Source: Heracleum sosnowskyi (Eukaryota > Streptophyta > Magnoliopsida > Apiales > Apiaceae). Taken from it: a stretch of DNA of 64,000 nucleotides. Below the pieces are notes generated by a model that was not told where the DNA came from, ran no database searches, and saw only the letters and a list, made by a program, of their open reading frames with translations. Positions 42,804 through 54,951 of this stretch are shown one piece after another; within the stretch, counting starts at the first letter, position 1; every line of letters begins with the position of its first letter. The stretch spans positions 123,883,659 to 123,947,658 of the forward strand of contig CM061243.1 in NCBI GenBank assembly GCA_030848705.1. Reading direction: 5' to 3'. A program made the position numbers and the translations under genes.

Positions 42804-43799
42804 TATGTCTTATTAATAAATTAAAACTACTTAAAAAAAGATGATGTATTCGTTCATGTACAATGTTAAAAGTTACTTATGAATTAGAATAATTTGAAAT
42901 TTTATGATATTGATCGAATTTATATTGATAATATTATTTTAAAACGGTTTGGAAAACAATTTAGTTGACCCCACATGTAATTTGTGTAAGATAGGTTTAA
43001 ATTGACAAAGTAGTTTACTAAATAAATTACATAATCTATGAATCAATTTTATTATGCAATAAATTTTAACTTAAGTAAAATTTCTTATTTTTATTATTTA
43101 AAGCATAGGTACTCGAGAAAATAAATGAAATGAAAATTAAACTTCTATGTTTTATTTTATTTATAGCGCATCACAAACTCAAATAGTCTCATTGAAATTT
43201 TTAGACTCTTGTGATTGGTATAAAATTTAGGATTGACCAACTCTTGGTTAATAATATTAAATGAAAAAAGTTTTTATGGATTTAAATTCTATTTCAAAAA
43301 AATAATTTTTGATTTTTGATTGATTAATCGTGTTGTATGGATAGTTTAACCACCATTGATTAATAAATTTATATGAGAAAAGTTTCAAAGCTATTATGAT
43401 TGGTCTAAAATTTAGAAATGACATCTGATTGATCCTAAAATAATTCAAAATATTCTGATTGGTTAACTTATGTTTGGTAAACTCAGGTATTATAATAAAG
43501 GATTGTATAAATTAATCATTTAGTAATATTTTGATTTTTGCCTATCATTTTTTAAATTTTAAAAATGTATATATGCTTCCGATTTATTAATAATATTGAG
43601 TTAAATTATACGAAGACAATTATCTATAAGACATTTTATAAAATTAAGATATAAATATTTAAAAGGTAAAAAGTTTTAAAGATAACTTGATTTTTTTTAA
43701 AAAAATAGCACCTCAATAACAATCAAAGAATTTGTTTTTATACCATACTTGTAATAAAGATGAATAATAAAATTATGAGTGAATTTAAACTACTGACAA
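42804..43799. other. AT-rich DNA without a recognised feature
   Basis: No gene or defined element. Words such as GATTGGTATAAAATTTAG and GATTGGTCTAAAATTTAG (43212 and 43400) recur about 190 bp apart, suggesting an old degenerate repeat. Confidence 0.3.
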
Positions 43800-44916
43800 C
43801 AATTTGTTGGATATGAATATCACTAGTAAACCAGAGAGGGCGAATGAATAATTTGAATGTTTTTCGATTCTTGAAACTTAGATCTGTATTAGATTGTATG
43901 TGTATGTGAATGCGGAAATAAATTAAACAGAACACATACAATCACTTTAATCTACTTTGTATAAAGTAAATCAAAACAAACATCTAATTTAGTTTTATGA
44001 TTACATCACTTACTCACACCTACTAAATACCAAAATAAACTTCTACCTGTCCCTGAGCCTCAGGGAACTGCTGGTTCACCCTGACCCTAGCATCATGCCT
44101 AACATGTGCCATCCTCGTACCTATCTGGAAGGTTAGAATAACAGAAAGCAAGAGTGAGCCAAAAGTGCTCAGCTAGTGAAACAAGAACCATATCAAATAA
44201 AGCTGCAATATAAATATAAAACTGAACAATATCATAATTCATCGCTAGTTAAGAGACAAAGCAACATATTCTAATTAATCAAGCTCAATTATGATTTAAA
44301 AACATTTAATGACCCGATATGATAAATTGGAATTACTCGACGCCACGAGCTAAGCCGATGATCAGTCGCTCATAGCTCGCCCTCCATACTGTGGTACACA
44401 GCAGGCTCTAAACATTTAGGGATCCCGGCATTCACTGCCCATCAGGCTCTTATTGCCATTGGCCTTTAATTTAATCATGCTGGGTCGGCGCCTCGGCCTC
44501 TTACGCTCTATTCCAATTATCCAGGGTTCATATGTAACCCTCATATAATTATAAATCCCAAAATCTTTACTCTTTCCGAGTTCACAATTCCCCAATCAAT
44601 TGGAGGGTTTTGAATATCTCAACGCAATATAACAATCAAGAATCTAACAATAGACATTTGAAGGAATACTCGTGAATATACGTAATTGGATAACAATAAA
44701 ATTTTATTCTCAAAATAACATCACTTGAACAATAAGTGAAAGTATAACACTTGCCTGATCGACGAAAATAACTCCCAGTCAATCTCGCTCGTCAAACACT
44801 TCTATAATAATAAAATCAATATTTATGTCAATGACCTCGTAACTTCATTTTCCATTAATATTGACATATTTCTATTTTAATAAACCTTTACAATCATGTT
44901 GAACACAATCAAACAT

Positions 44917-47900
44917 TGTAACGCCCCCAATCCGGGGTCAAAGGATTTGGTCGTCGCCCTAAAATCTCAATATAAAATCATCTGTTAAATATAAAAACAA
45001 TCCAAATGTAACATCTGTGACCCCATCTATACCAAGATCTTTTAGGCTATAATTCTAGAAACAAGAATCCAAAATCCCGTTAAACAAAAACACTTCTCTT
45101 TTACAACAAATCTCTTTGCATAATTCCACAACACTAGTATAACTTCGATGAGAAGTATACCAGCCAAAACTAATCTTATATAATATAATATATGATAAAT
45201 AACAACTTTAACCAATCATCTTACGCTAGTTCCAGATACTCTGAATCACATTATCTTCATGCTAACATCTTTTCCCTTTCTGTCCAAGCCACACAGGCAA
45301 TTTCCGCTAGTTTACCTCCTTACTGAAAGGCTAAAATATAAATAAAACAAGTATGAGCGAAAGAAATGCTCAGCAGTGTATTATTAAAGTACAATAGGAT
45401 AATTTTCCCACTAGATTTGAGTATGTAGCAAAACTTGATGTAAATATAAATCAGTAAGTTTGAGGACAATAGTTTTACAAAAGTACCACTTTTGAAAGGA
45501 ACAGTTCTATCCAATAAATCTTTTGAAAACAAAAGTTCTGGAAAGGTTAGAATAATAGAGAAACAAGCGTTAACCAATCTCAAGGAAGTTAAGAAACGAT
45601 ACAGTTAAATTAGCAATAATAATTCATCACTTTAAAAGTAATCTAATATCATATAAGTAACTTCTCAATTAATCATCAAAATAAATGAACTGGAATTCAC
45701 TCGACGCTACGAGCTAAGCCGATGATCAATCGCTCATAGCTCGCCAACCAAACTGTGGTACACAGCAGGTTCAAAACATATGGGGTCCCCCTGGGCTAAA
45801 TCCGCCCTCTCAGGCACTTATTGACATTGGCCAACAATTCAGGCACTTATTGACATTGGCCAACAATTCAAATTCTCTCGACCGGCGCGCGGCCATGTGC
45901 ATTTCCAATTCACGGGTTCACTATAAAACCCTAATTTTTCCAAAACACATCTTTTACCCATACCGGGTTCATAATCTTCCAATCATTTAGGAATTTCAAC
46001 CATTCAACTCAATATATATCCAAATCAGGATTTTTCCAAAAGAAAGGATTTATATAAATCCAATAACTGTCTTTTCAATCATTTGACAACATAATTATGT
46101 TCTTTTCAAATCAATATAACCATATGAACCAAATATCCAAAAAGTAAGAATGAATACTCGGAAACTTTCGAGATCAAATAAAACACTTGCAGTATAATGC
46201 AAAACAGTCAACACTTGGAAATTAATTGAAAAGTATGAACACTGGCATATCAAGAATTGAATAAAATATCATTTAATACTATATGAAATGAATAGACACT
46301 TGCCTCTGGTCCTTAGCTATTATTGTAAAACTGATGTGATACGATTCCTCCTTATTTAGTCTCATAGCACGGTTCCCTATTTCAATCCTTCTTTGATTTA
46401 ACGCTCTTGTGATGAATACGAGTCTGATCCTACGATATTAAACCCACGCATCGATATCACCGTTGAAATAAAATACTTAGAAAGATCCCCTACGAGTGTT
46501 GACGTTTACCCAGTGTTGTGTCATTTCACAAACAGATCCACTGTCGCAAGCAATACTGTATCCATCTCTGACTTCCTTCATTTAACCTATCTCGGTGATC
46601 TGGCTCGTCTTGTTCAATAGCCTATGTCCATAGGTAAAAATGTTCAATTGATAAAATAGCACGATTAAATAAATAAACAATTAACGTATCACGCCCGTCT
46701 AAAACCTCAATATAAAAGTCAATATCTAAATCAACGGTCTCGTCAATCTCATTTTCTAACAATACTGACCAATTTCTGTTATAACTACCTCTCATGATAA
46801 TATTAGACACAATCAAAACATTTAAACAAGTCTCACAACAATTATTCGAATCTATGACTCGATAACCAGATCATTCACATAATTTATGGAGCACATATTG
46901 TCATTTAAATGCACTAATTAAATCACATATGTCATTTAACGTTCAAGAAATAATTTATAACTCGAAAGAAATGCTTAAAATGATTTTATGAATAATTTAG
47001 GAATTTTATATAATTAATAAAACATTTTTAGGAATATTTTTCCTAATTTAAATCATTTTTGAACGAATTTAATAAATCACACAAGTTACACAATAGTCAA
47101 GAAATAATTTTAGAAAAATATTTGACTCTCGTTTGCAAAGAAACAAGTCACAAAATATTTTTAGATCGATAATCGAATCATTATTGACAATATAAAGATT
47201 TAAAAACAATTTAATCAATTAATATAAAATTAATTGACTATATATAAATATTTAAACAAATTTTATTGAATAATATAAGTTAAGAAATATTTTACATCCA
47301 ATTTAAAAATTAATTTTAGGAATTTACAACAAATTTTCAGAAATTAAAACCACTTTCTAAAAATAAATAAAATAAAACAAAAACAAAATATCCAGAAACA
47401 CTGTTCATGTAAAGAAATTGGGGAAAAATGGATCGAACTCGGGTCAAGAAACGGGTCGCAAACCGGGTTGTAAAGAACACAACCGGGTCGCGACACCGCC
47501 GGTCGACCCGTCGAGTTCCGGCGTCCAAAATTCCGGCAAACACACTGATACACACAGGTACAGTACTGGGTTTACCAACCACATCAATTCCCGACTTAAT
47601 CGACCTCAAATCACCACAAAAACGGTCAAAATCCCCCTTCAAAACCCGCGAACCGCCGGCGGTGCTTTTTCCGGCGACCGCAACTCGTACCCAACCCAGA
47701 AACTTTACACATGGATTGATTCGTCGTCCCCCGATCTATCTAGTGGCAGTAACCAAACCAAGAATCGAGTTCTACAACTAAAAATCCGGCCAAATTCATA
47801 CAAACTCCGACGAACACCATACTTTCCGATTTAACCGATTTCGGGCTCAAAAATTACATTAAAAATCATCAATATACTCTAAATCGTGTAATAAACACCA

Positions 47901-48720
47901 CTATATCCTCAAATCTCAAGAACAATCACAAATCAAGAAACCCCCAAATAGAAATTTCGAATTAAATAATAAAAATAAGGAAAAAATCGAAATCTTACCC
48001 AAAATTGAAAACAAATGATGGATTGTTGAAGAGAATGATTTAGGCTTCGATTTGGTTACAAGAACTTTGAATTTGGACTCCAATAACATCTTCAAATTTG
48101 AGTTTGATTCTTAAGAACACGAAGAACGTAATTAGGGTTTATGGAATTTTAAAGATAATTAGCACTAATTAATGATAATTAATGACTAATTAATCACCAG
48201 ATGGACTATTTATATTTAACGAAAAATAATACCCCAAATAACATTTTTGGTTCGATATCGATCCGATGGATCGTTTTAATACAATTTAACAGGATATACA
48301 CTTTAAATCTTTAATAAAGTAGAATACACGTTTTACGAGACGATAATCATTCAGAATATACAGACATCTACAAGAATCGTTTATTACTAGATATACGAAC
48401 CAAAATACCTCTATTACGAATGTTTAAGAATATTTTCTAAATCAACGAATGAATTATTGATACGAACGATGTACCAATTTTCCGAATGATTATTAAACGA
48501 ACTAAATTTTCTTTTTCAATAATTAAAATAAAACGAAACGAAATAGCATCCTCTTAAAATAATTTTTAATTATCACACATATTCACATAGCATTCCAAAG
48601 ACACATATTCGATCATTTAACGAATAACTTAACACATAAAAAAAAATTAATAAAAATAGAAATGAAAATAAAATCTCATTCCGCATTAAATATTATCACG
48701 AAATTTTCCCGGATCTTACA
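44917..48720 (-). repeat. Element C 3' LTR, 3804 bp
   Basis: Starts TGTAACGCCCCCAATCC and ends CCCGGATCTTACA on the plus strand. It lacks about 160 bp present in the other LTR (equivalent of 53375-53530) at a short AATTTAAA/AATTTTAAA-like junction. Its CCGG-rich open stretch near 47418-47834 is shared by both copies and looks non-coding. Confidence 0.92.
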
Positions 48721-48740
48721 TCCCCCCCCCCCCCCCCCCT
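48721..48740 (-). other. Element C polypurine tract with an 18-G run
   Basis: On the minus strand a run of 18 G directly precedes the 3' LTR. This is the plus-strand priming position, but such a long homopolymer is unusual. Part of it may be expansion or assembly noise. Confidence 0.75.
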
Positions 48741-48799
48741 AAAAGGATTCTGTCCTCAGAATCAAGTCAAGAAAGTAGGTAAAGATACTATTTCTATCA

Positions 48800-49078
48800 T
48801 ATCGCTTTCAAATCAACAGGTAGACCATTTTCATCCATATAAAGTTTCCTAAAGCGACTTTCTAATACTGGCATCCCATATCGTACTTCTATTTCGCTCA
48901 AATAGAATTGAACTTAACTTATCCAATGAATACCTTTTGTTAATCGGAAAAAAGGTGTGCTAACTTCGTCAACCGATCAATAGTAATCCCAATTATTATC
49001 ATGATTAATTCTAGTTCTTGTCAACTATATCACAAAGTCTATCGTAATACATTTCCACTTCCATTCAGGAATCTTTTG
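48800..49078 (-). pseudogene. Ty3/gypsy integrase core remnant in element C
   Basis: Minus-strand translation with frame changes gives I-P-E-W-K-W-x-C-I-T-I-D-F-V (about 49072-49030), then D-R-L-T-K-L-A-H near 48982-48958, then I-N-K-R-Y-S-L-D-K-L and R-Y-G-M-P-V to about 48860. This is the conserved start of chromovirus integrase (PEWKW..MDF, VDRLTKSAHF, RHGVPV). Stops and shifts disable it. It lies next to the polypurine tract, as expected for the last pol domain. Confidence 0.72.
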
Positions 49079-49734
49079 GTGGTAATATCCCACTATATCT
49101 CTGTTGTTCTGTCGTCATGCTCTGACATGTCAAGTATTTAGATAATCACCAACACTAATATTCTCTGTCATCTCCTATACATCTTTGTATTTCCAAATGA
49201 ATGTAACAATATCTATAGCTAGGGTTTCTTGCAAAATCTCATCTTCAAAACATTAGGAATCTATTCTAGAGGTATAATCTCACACGTCTTCGTATCCCTT
49301 ATACTCCCTCATTCTTTCCTGTAATTGAATCCATTTCTCCTTCCATTATTCTCTCCTTATTATAACTCTTTCTTTTGGGTCGATTCTGGTTGAATCCTAG
49401 TTTCAGGCATTCCTTATAGTTAATCTCCTGTTAGTATAACCTCAAAACTCCATCTAATTCTCAAATAATATAGAAATTCTATCCAAAGTAATCCTCGGAA
49501 AATCTTTCTCAAAGTATAATCTCATTTCCCTAAAATAGCTCCATCTGTTCAACATCATCTTGATTCTGGTTTTCATTCTAAGATAACCCCGTTCTCACTA
49601 TAAGTCCTTTCTACCTGATGATCTATCAACTAGAGCGAGGCAAGATCTATCTACATTAATTAATAAACTCCACCTTAAACTATAGTGAGCAAAAGACCTG
49701 CAATCATAACATGTAATCTCGACTCATTCAAAGT

Positions 49735-49850
49735 TCGTATCATTTCTTATTATTAGCCTGACGTTGAGAATAAGTGTTCTTCTCGTTGAGACAAAATCCT
49801 TTATGTCCATCTTCCACAACCAGTGATAACATCGATTCAATCGCACCTTT
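49735..49850 (-). pseudogene. Degenerate Gag zinc-knuckle region in element C
   Basis: The minus strand shows a shifted C-x2-C-G-x-x-G-H-K-G-F-C pattern, then L-N-E-K-N-T-Y-S-Q-R-Q-A-N-N-K-K. This resembles the nucleocapsid knuckle of Ty3/gypsy Gag. RT and RNase H between this and the integrase remnant appear deleted or unrecognisable. Support is weaker than for the integrase fragment. Confidence 0.4.
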
Positions 49851-51173
49851 TTCCAAGTTTCACATCAACTCTTGAATTTCCTAACTAACATAATTGATCA
49901 TTGAGGTTCCACAGCACGTCGTTGCTTCTTCAAATAAGGCTTCTTCTTCAAATACTGTTGTTTCTTTCGGATAAAAGTTGATCCACTCCTCCACAGCGTA
50001 ATATTAGTTGATAGAGAAAACAACTGGCTCCGTTATACGTCACTAGTATTCTGATCGCATTGTGATCCGCTTTCGTTCATGGTAATTCAAACGTAACTTC
50101 TTTATTCACTATGGTAAAGTAAATTCATTACAACCTGATGGCACACCTTCAAGATTATTTGAAATAACAAAATTCATGATATTTTGAAGAGAGAAAGATT
50201 CTGTATTATAGCAAGTGTCCCATAACTGTGGGAACCAATTCACAAATTTTAAAGCAAACATCATTGAGAATAAAAGATTCACCGAGATATCAATTTGATC
50301 ATACGAACCCAATGTTGTGTCTTAATTAAGACATTACTAAAGGTGATTAGCCTTCTTGTATTGCACAACACACAAGTGACGGCGTCCCATCAGACTTCTA
50401 TCACACAGACAGATAGTCCTTGTGTCCCCTATAAATAGGGTTGTTCGTCTCAGTTAAAATAGGGAAATATGAAAGAATTTAAAGTCACATTAACAATCAA
50501 GGCCTTTTGATGGGAAATCTCAGATACACACCTTGGGTTGAAACTGAGTAGATCCCCAAAGGTGTTACTTCAGAAAAGAGGAATAACCAGAAAAGAAAGT
50601 ACTGAATAAAAAGCGTTATACTACAATTAGAGGGATTCACCCCTGAAGAATGAAAGAGTTGAAATTCAAATAACACATTTTCAACAGGTCTCAACATTTG
50701 AAATAGATATCACAACAACCTCTGATGAAATTGCAAACATGATTGATCAAGAGTATCAAATACAAAATCAAAAGGTGGAATGTATTCACCGACACAAGTT
50801 TCGCTTAAAGGAATGTCAAATATTTCATTAGGATAGGAAGGTATTACCAAGGTCTCCACACATGCCCTCTCTGTCGACTTCTTCAATAACTCGTTATCCG
50901 ATTCTACGCCCTTCTTTTCCTTGCGTCGTAAAGTTATCAAAATCGTACGTTATCGTCAGCTTGTAATAGTCCTTGAAGATTCCACCGTAGACGTCTACAA
51001 CCGTGAGGATTTCTATCCATCCCAGCACAATCATCTTAATCGAATACCCCTATTTTAACTCACTCAGTGGTACTATATCCAATAGTCCAACACGAACTCT
51101 AAATGAGCTCTGACGTTCCTTACATAACTATACACACTCCTACGCACTCTCGTTTCTAGTTTACTATAACCCT

Positions 51174-51185
51174 GCTCTGATACCA
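51174..51185 (-). other. Element C primer-binding site (initiator Met tRNA)
   Basis: TGGTATCAGAGC on the minus strand, 2 nt inside the 5' LTR, complementary to initiator methionine tRNA. Its good preservation fits an element that is still copied although it encodes nothing. Confidence 0.92.
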
Positions 51186-51187
51186 CC

Positions 51188-54100
51188 TGTAACGCCCCCA
51201 ATCCGGGGTCAAAGGATTTGGTCGTCGCCCTAAAATCTCAATATAAAATCATCTGTTAAATATAAAAACAATCCAAATGTAACATCTGTGACCCCATCTA
51301 TACCAAGATCTTTTAGGCTATAGTTCTAGAAACAAGAATCCAAAATCCCGTTAAACAAAAACACTTCTTTTTTACAACAAATCTCTTTGCATAATTCCAC
51401 AACACTAGTATAACTTCGATGAGAAGTATGCCAGCCAAAACTAATCTTATATAATATAATATATGATAGATAACAACTTTAACCAATCATCTTACGCTAG
51501 TTCCAGATACTCTGAATCACATTATCTTCATGCTAACATCTTTTCCCTTTTTGTCCAAGCCACACAGGCAATTTCCGCTAGTTTACCTCCTTACTAAAAG
51601 GCTAAAATATAAATAAAACAAGTATGAGCGAAAGAAATGTTCAGCAGTGTATTATTAAAGTACAATAGGATAATTTTCCCACTGGATTTGAGTATGTAGC
51701 AAAACTTGATGTAAATATAAATCAGTAAGTTTGAGGACAATAGTTTTACAAAAGTACCACTTTTGAAAGGAACAGTTCTATCCAATAAATCTTTTGAAAA
51801 CAAAAGTTCTGGAAAGGTTAGAATAATAGAGAAACAAGCGTTAACCAATCTCAAGGAAGTTAAGAAACGATACAGTTAAATTAGAAATAATAATTCATCA
51901 CTTTAAAAGTAATCTAATATCATACAAGTAACTTCTCAATTAATCATCAAAATAAATGAACTGGAATTCACTCGACGCTACGAGCTAAGCCGATGATCAA
52001 TCGCTCATAGCTCGCCAAACAAACTGTGGTACACAGCAGGTTCAAAACATATGGGGTCCCCCTGGGCTAAATCCGCCCTCTCAGGCACTTATTGACATTG
52101 TCCAACAATTCATGCACTTATTGACATTGTCCAACAATTCAAATTCTCTCGACCGGCGCGCGGCCATGTACATTTCCAATTCACGGGTTCACTATAAAAC
52201 CCTAATTTTTCCAAAACACATCTTTTACCCATACCGGGTTCATAATCTTCCAATCATTTAGGAATTTCAACCATTCAACTCAATATATATCCAAATCAAG
52301 ATTTTTCCAAAAGAAAGGATTTATATTAATCCAATAACTGTCTTTTCAATCATTTGACAACATAATTATGTTCTTTTCAAATCAATATAACCATATGAAC
52401 CAGATATCCAAAAAGTAAGAATGAATACTCGGAAACTTTCGAGATCAAATAAAACACTTGCAATATAATGCAAAAGAGTCAACACTTGGAAATTAAGTGA
52501 AAAGTATGAACACTGGCATATCAAGAATTGAATAAAATATCATTTAATACTATGTGAAAGGAATAGACATTTGCCTCTGGTCCTTAGCTATTATTGTAAA
52601 ACCGATGTGATACGATTCCTCCTTATTTAGTCTCATAGCACGGTTCCCTATTTCAATCCTTCTTTGATTTAACGCTCTTGTGATGAATACGAGTCTGATC
52701 CTACGATATTAAACCCACGCATCAGTATCTCCGTTGGAATAAAATACTTAGAAAGATCCCCTACGAGTGTTGACGTTTACCCAGTGTTGTGTCATTTCAC
52801 AAACAGATCCACTGTCGCAAGCAATACTGTATCCATCTCTGACTTCCTTCATTTAACCTATCTCGGTGATCTCGCTTGTCTTGTTCAATAGCCTCTGTCC
52901 ATAGGTAAAAATGTTCAATTGATAAAATAGCACGATTAAATAAATAAATAATTAACGTATCACGCCCGTCTAAAATGCACTAATTAAATCACATATGTCA
53001 TGTAACGTTCAAGAAATAATTTATAACTCGAAAGAAAGACTTAAAATGATTTTATGAATAATTTAGGAATTTTATATAATTAATAAAACATTTTTAGGAA
53101 TATTTTTCCTAATTTAAATCATTTTTGAACGAATTTAATAAATCACACAAGTTACACAATAGTCAAGAAATAATTTTAGAAAAATATTTGACTCTCGTTT
53201 GCAAAGAAACAAGTCACAAAATATTTTTAGATCGATAATCGAATCATTATTGACAATATAAAGATTTAAAAACAATTTAATCAATTAATATAAAATTAAT
53301 TGACTATATATAAATATTTAAACAAATTTTATTGAATAATATAAGTTAAGAAATATTTTAAATCCAATTTAAATTAATTAAATTTAATTAATAATGAATT
53401 TATAAAAATTAATTGATTAAAAATTTAATCAGTCACTTTAAATAAATTAATTATTAATCAAAAATAATTAAATTTATTCCATTTTTGAAAATTAATAAAT
53501 ATTTAAGAATTCATAAAAATAAATTTGAATTTTAAAAATTAATTTTAGGAATTTACAACAAATTTTCAGAAATTAAAACCACTTTCTAAAAATAAATAAA
53601 ATAAAACAAAAACAAAATATCCAGAAACACTGTTCATGTAAAGAAATTGGGGAAAAAATGGATCGAACTCGGGTCAAGAAACGGGTCGCAAACCGGGTTG
53701 TAAAGAACACAACCGGGTCGCGACACCGCCGGTCGACCCGTCGAGTTCCGGCGTCCAAAATTCCGGCAAACACACTGATACACACAGGTACAGTACTGGG
53801 TTTACCAACCACATCAATTCCCGACTTAATCGACCTCAAATCACCACAAAAACGGTCAAAATCCCCCTTCAAAACCCGCGAACCGCCGGCGGCGCTTTTT
53901 CCGGCGACCGCAACTCGTACCCAACCCAGAAACTTTACACATGGATTGATTCGTCGTCCCCCGATCTATCTAGTGGCAGTAACCAAACCAAGAATCGAGT
54001 TCTACAACTAAAAATCCGGCCAAATTCATACAAACTCCGACGAACACCATACTTTCCGATTTAACCGATTTCGGGCTCAAAAATTACATTAAAAATCATC

Positions 54101-54951
54101 AATATACTCTAAATCGTGTAATAAACACCACTATATCCTCAAATCTCAAGAACAATCACAAATCAAGAAACCCCCAAATAGAAATTTCGAATTAAATAAT
54201 AAAAATAAGGAAGAAATCGAAATCTTACCCAAAATTGAAAACAAATGATGGATTGTTGAAGAGAATGATTTGGGCTTCGATTTGGTTACAAGAACTGTGA
54301 ATTTGGACTCCAATAACATCTTCAAATTTGAGTTTGATTCTCAAGAACACGAAGAACGTAATTAGGGTTTATGGAATTTTAAAGATAATTAGCACTAATT
54401 AATGATAATTAATGACTAATTAATCACCAGATGGACTATTTATATTTAACGAAAAATAATACCTCAAATAACATTTTTGGTTCGATATCGATCCGATGGA
54501 TCGTTTTAATACAATTTAACAGAATATACACTTTAAATCTTTAATAAAGTAGAATACACGTTTTACGAGACGATAATCATTCAGAATATACAGACATCTA
54601 CAAGAATCGTTTATTACTAGATATACGAACCAAAATACCTCTATTACGAATGTTTAAGAATATTTTCTAAATCAACGAATGAATTATTGATACGAACGAT
54701 GTACCAATTTTCCGAATGATTATTAAACGAACTAAATTTTCTTTTTCGATAATTAAAATAAAACGAAACGAAATAGCATCCTCTTAAAATAATTTCTAAT
54801 TATCACACATATTCACATAGCATTCCAAAGACACATATTCGATCATTTAACGAATAACTTAACACATAAAAAAAAAATTAATAAAAATAGAAATGAAAAT
54901 AAAATCTCATTCCGCATTAAATATTATCACGAAATTTTCCCGGATCTTACA
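51188..54951 (-). repeat. Element C 5' LTR, 3764 bp
   Basis: Same ends as the 3' LTR. It lacks about 206 bp found at 46701-46906 of the other copy, with short AAA homology at the junction near 52974, and keeps the AT-rich 53375-53530 block missing there. Confidence 0.92.

Larger units (their letters stand above)
44917..54951 (-). mobile_element. Element C: giant-LTR element with decayed Ty3/gypsy interior
   Basis: Two long direct repeats (44917-48720 and 51188-54951) enclose 2,467 bp, and AACAT flanks the whole (44912-44916 and 54952-54956). The iMet primer site is next to the right LTR and a G-rich polypurine tract next to the left LTR, so the element reads on the minus strand. The interior keeps only fragments of gag and integrase with many stops, so it cannot encode its own proteins. 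The close LTR similarity (about 98-99% outside two indels) means it moved fairly recently, presumably with enzymes supplied by a relative. It resembles a large retrotransposon derivative of a Tekay/Del-like chromovirus. Confidence 0.88.

Noticed and set aside
47418..47834. 138- and 117-codon open frames in the element C LTRs (also 53658-54011)
   Set aside because: Both LTR copies carry them, frames overlap on both strands, and the region is simply GC-rich with CCGG words. No start context, domain or third-position bias supports a gene.
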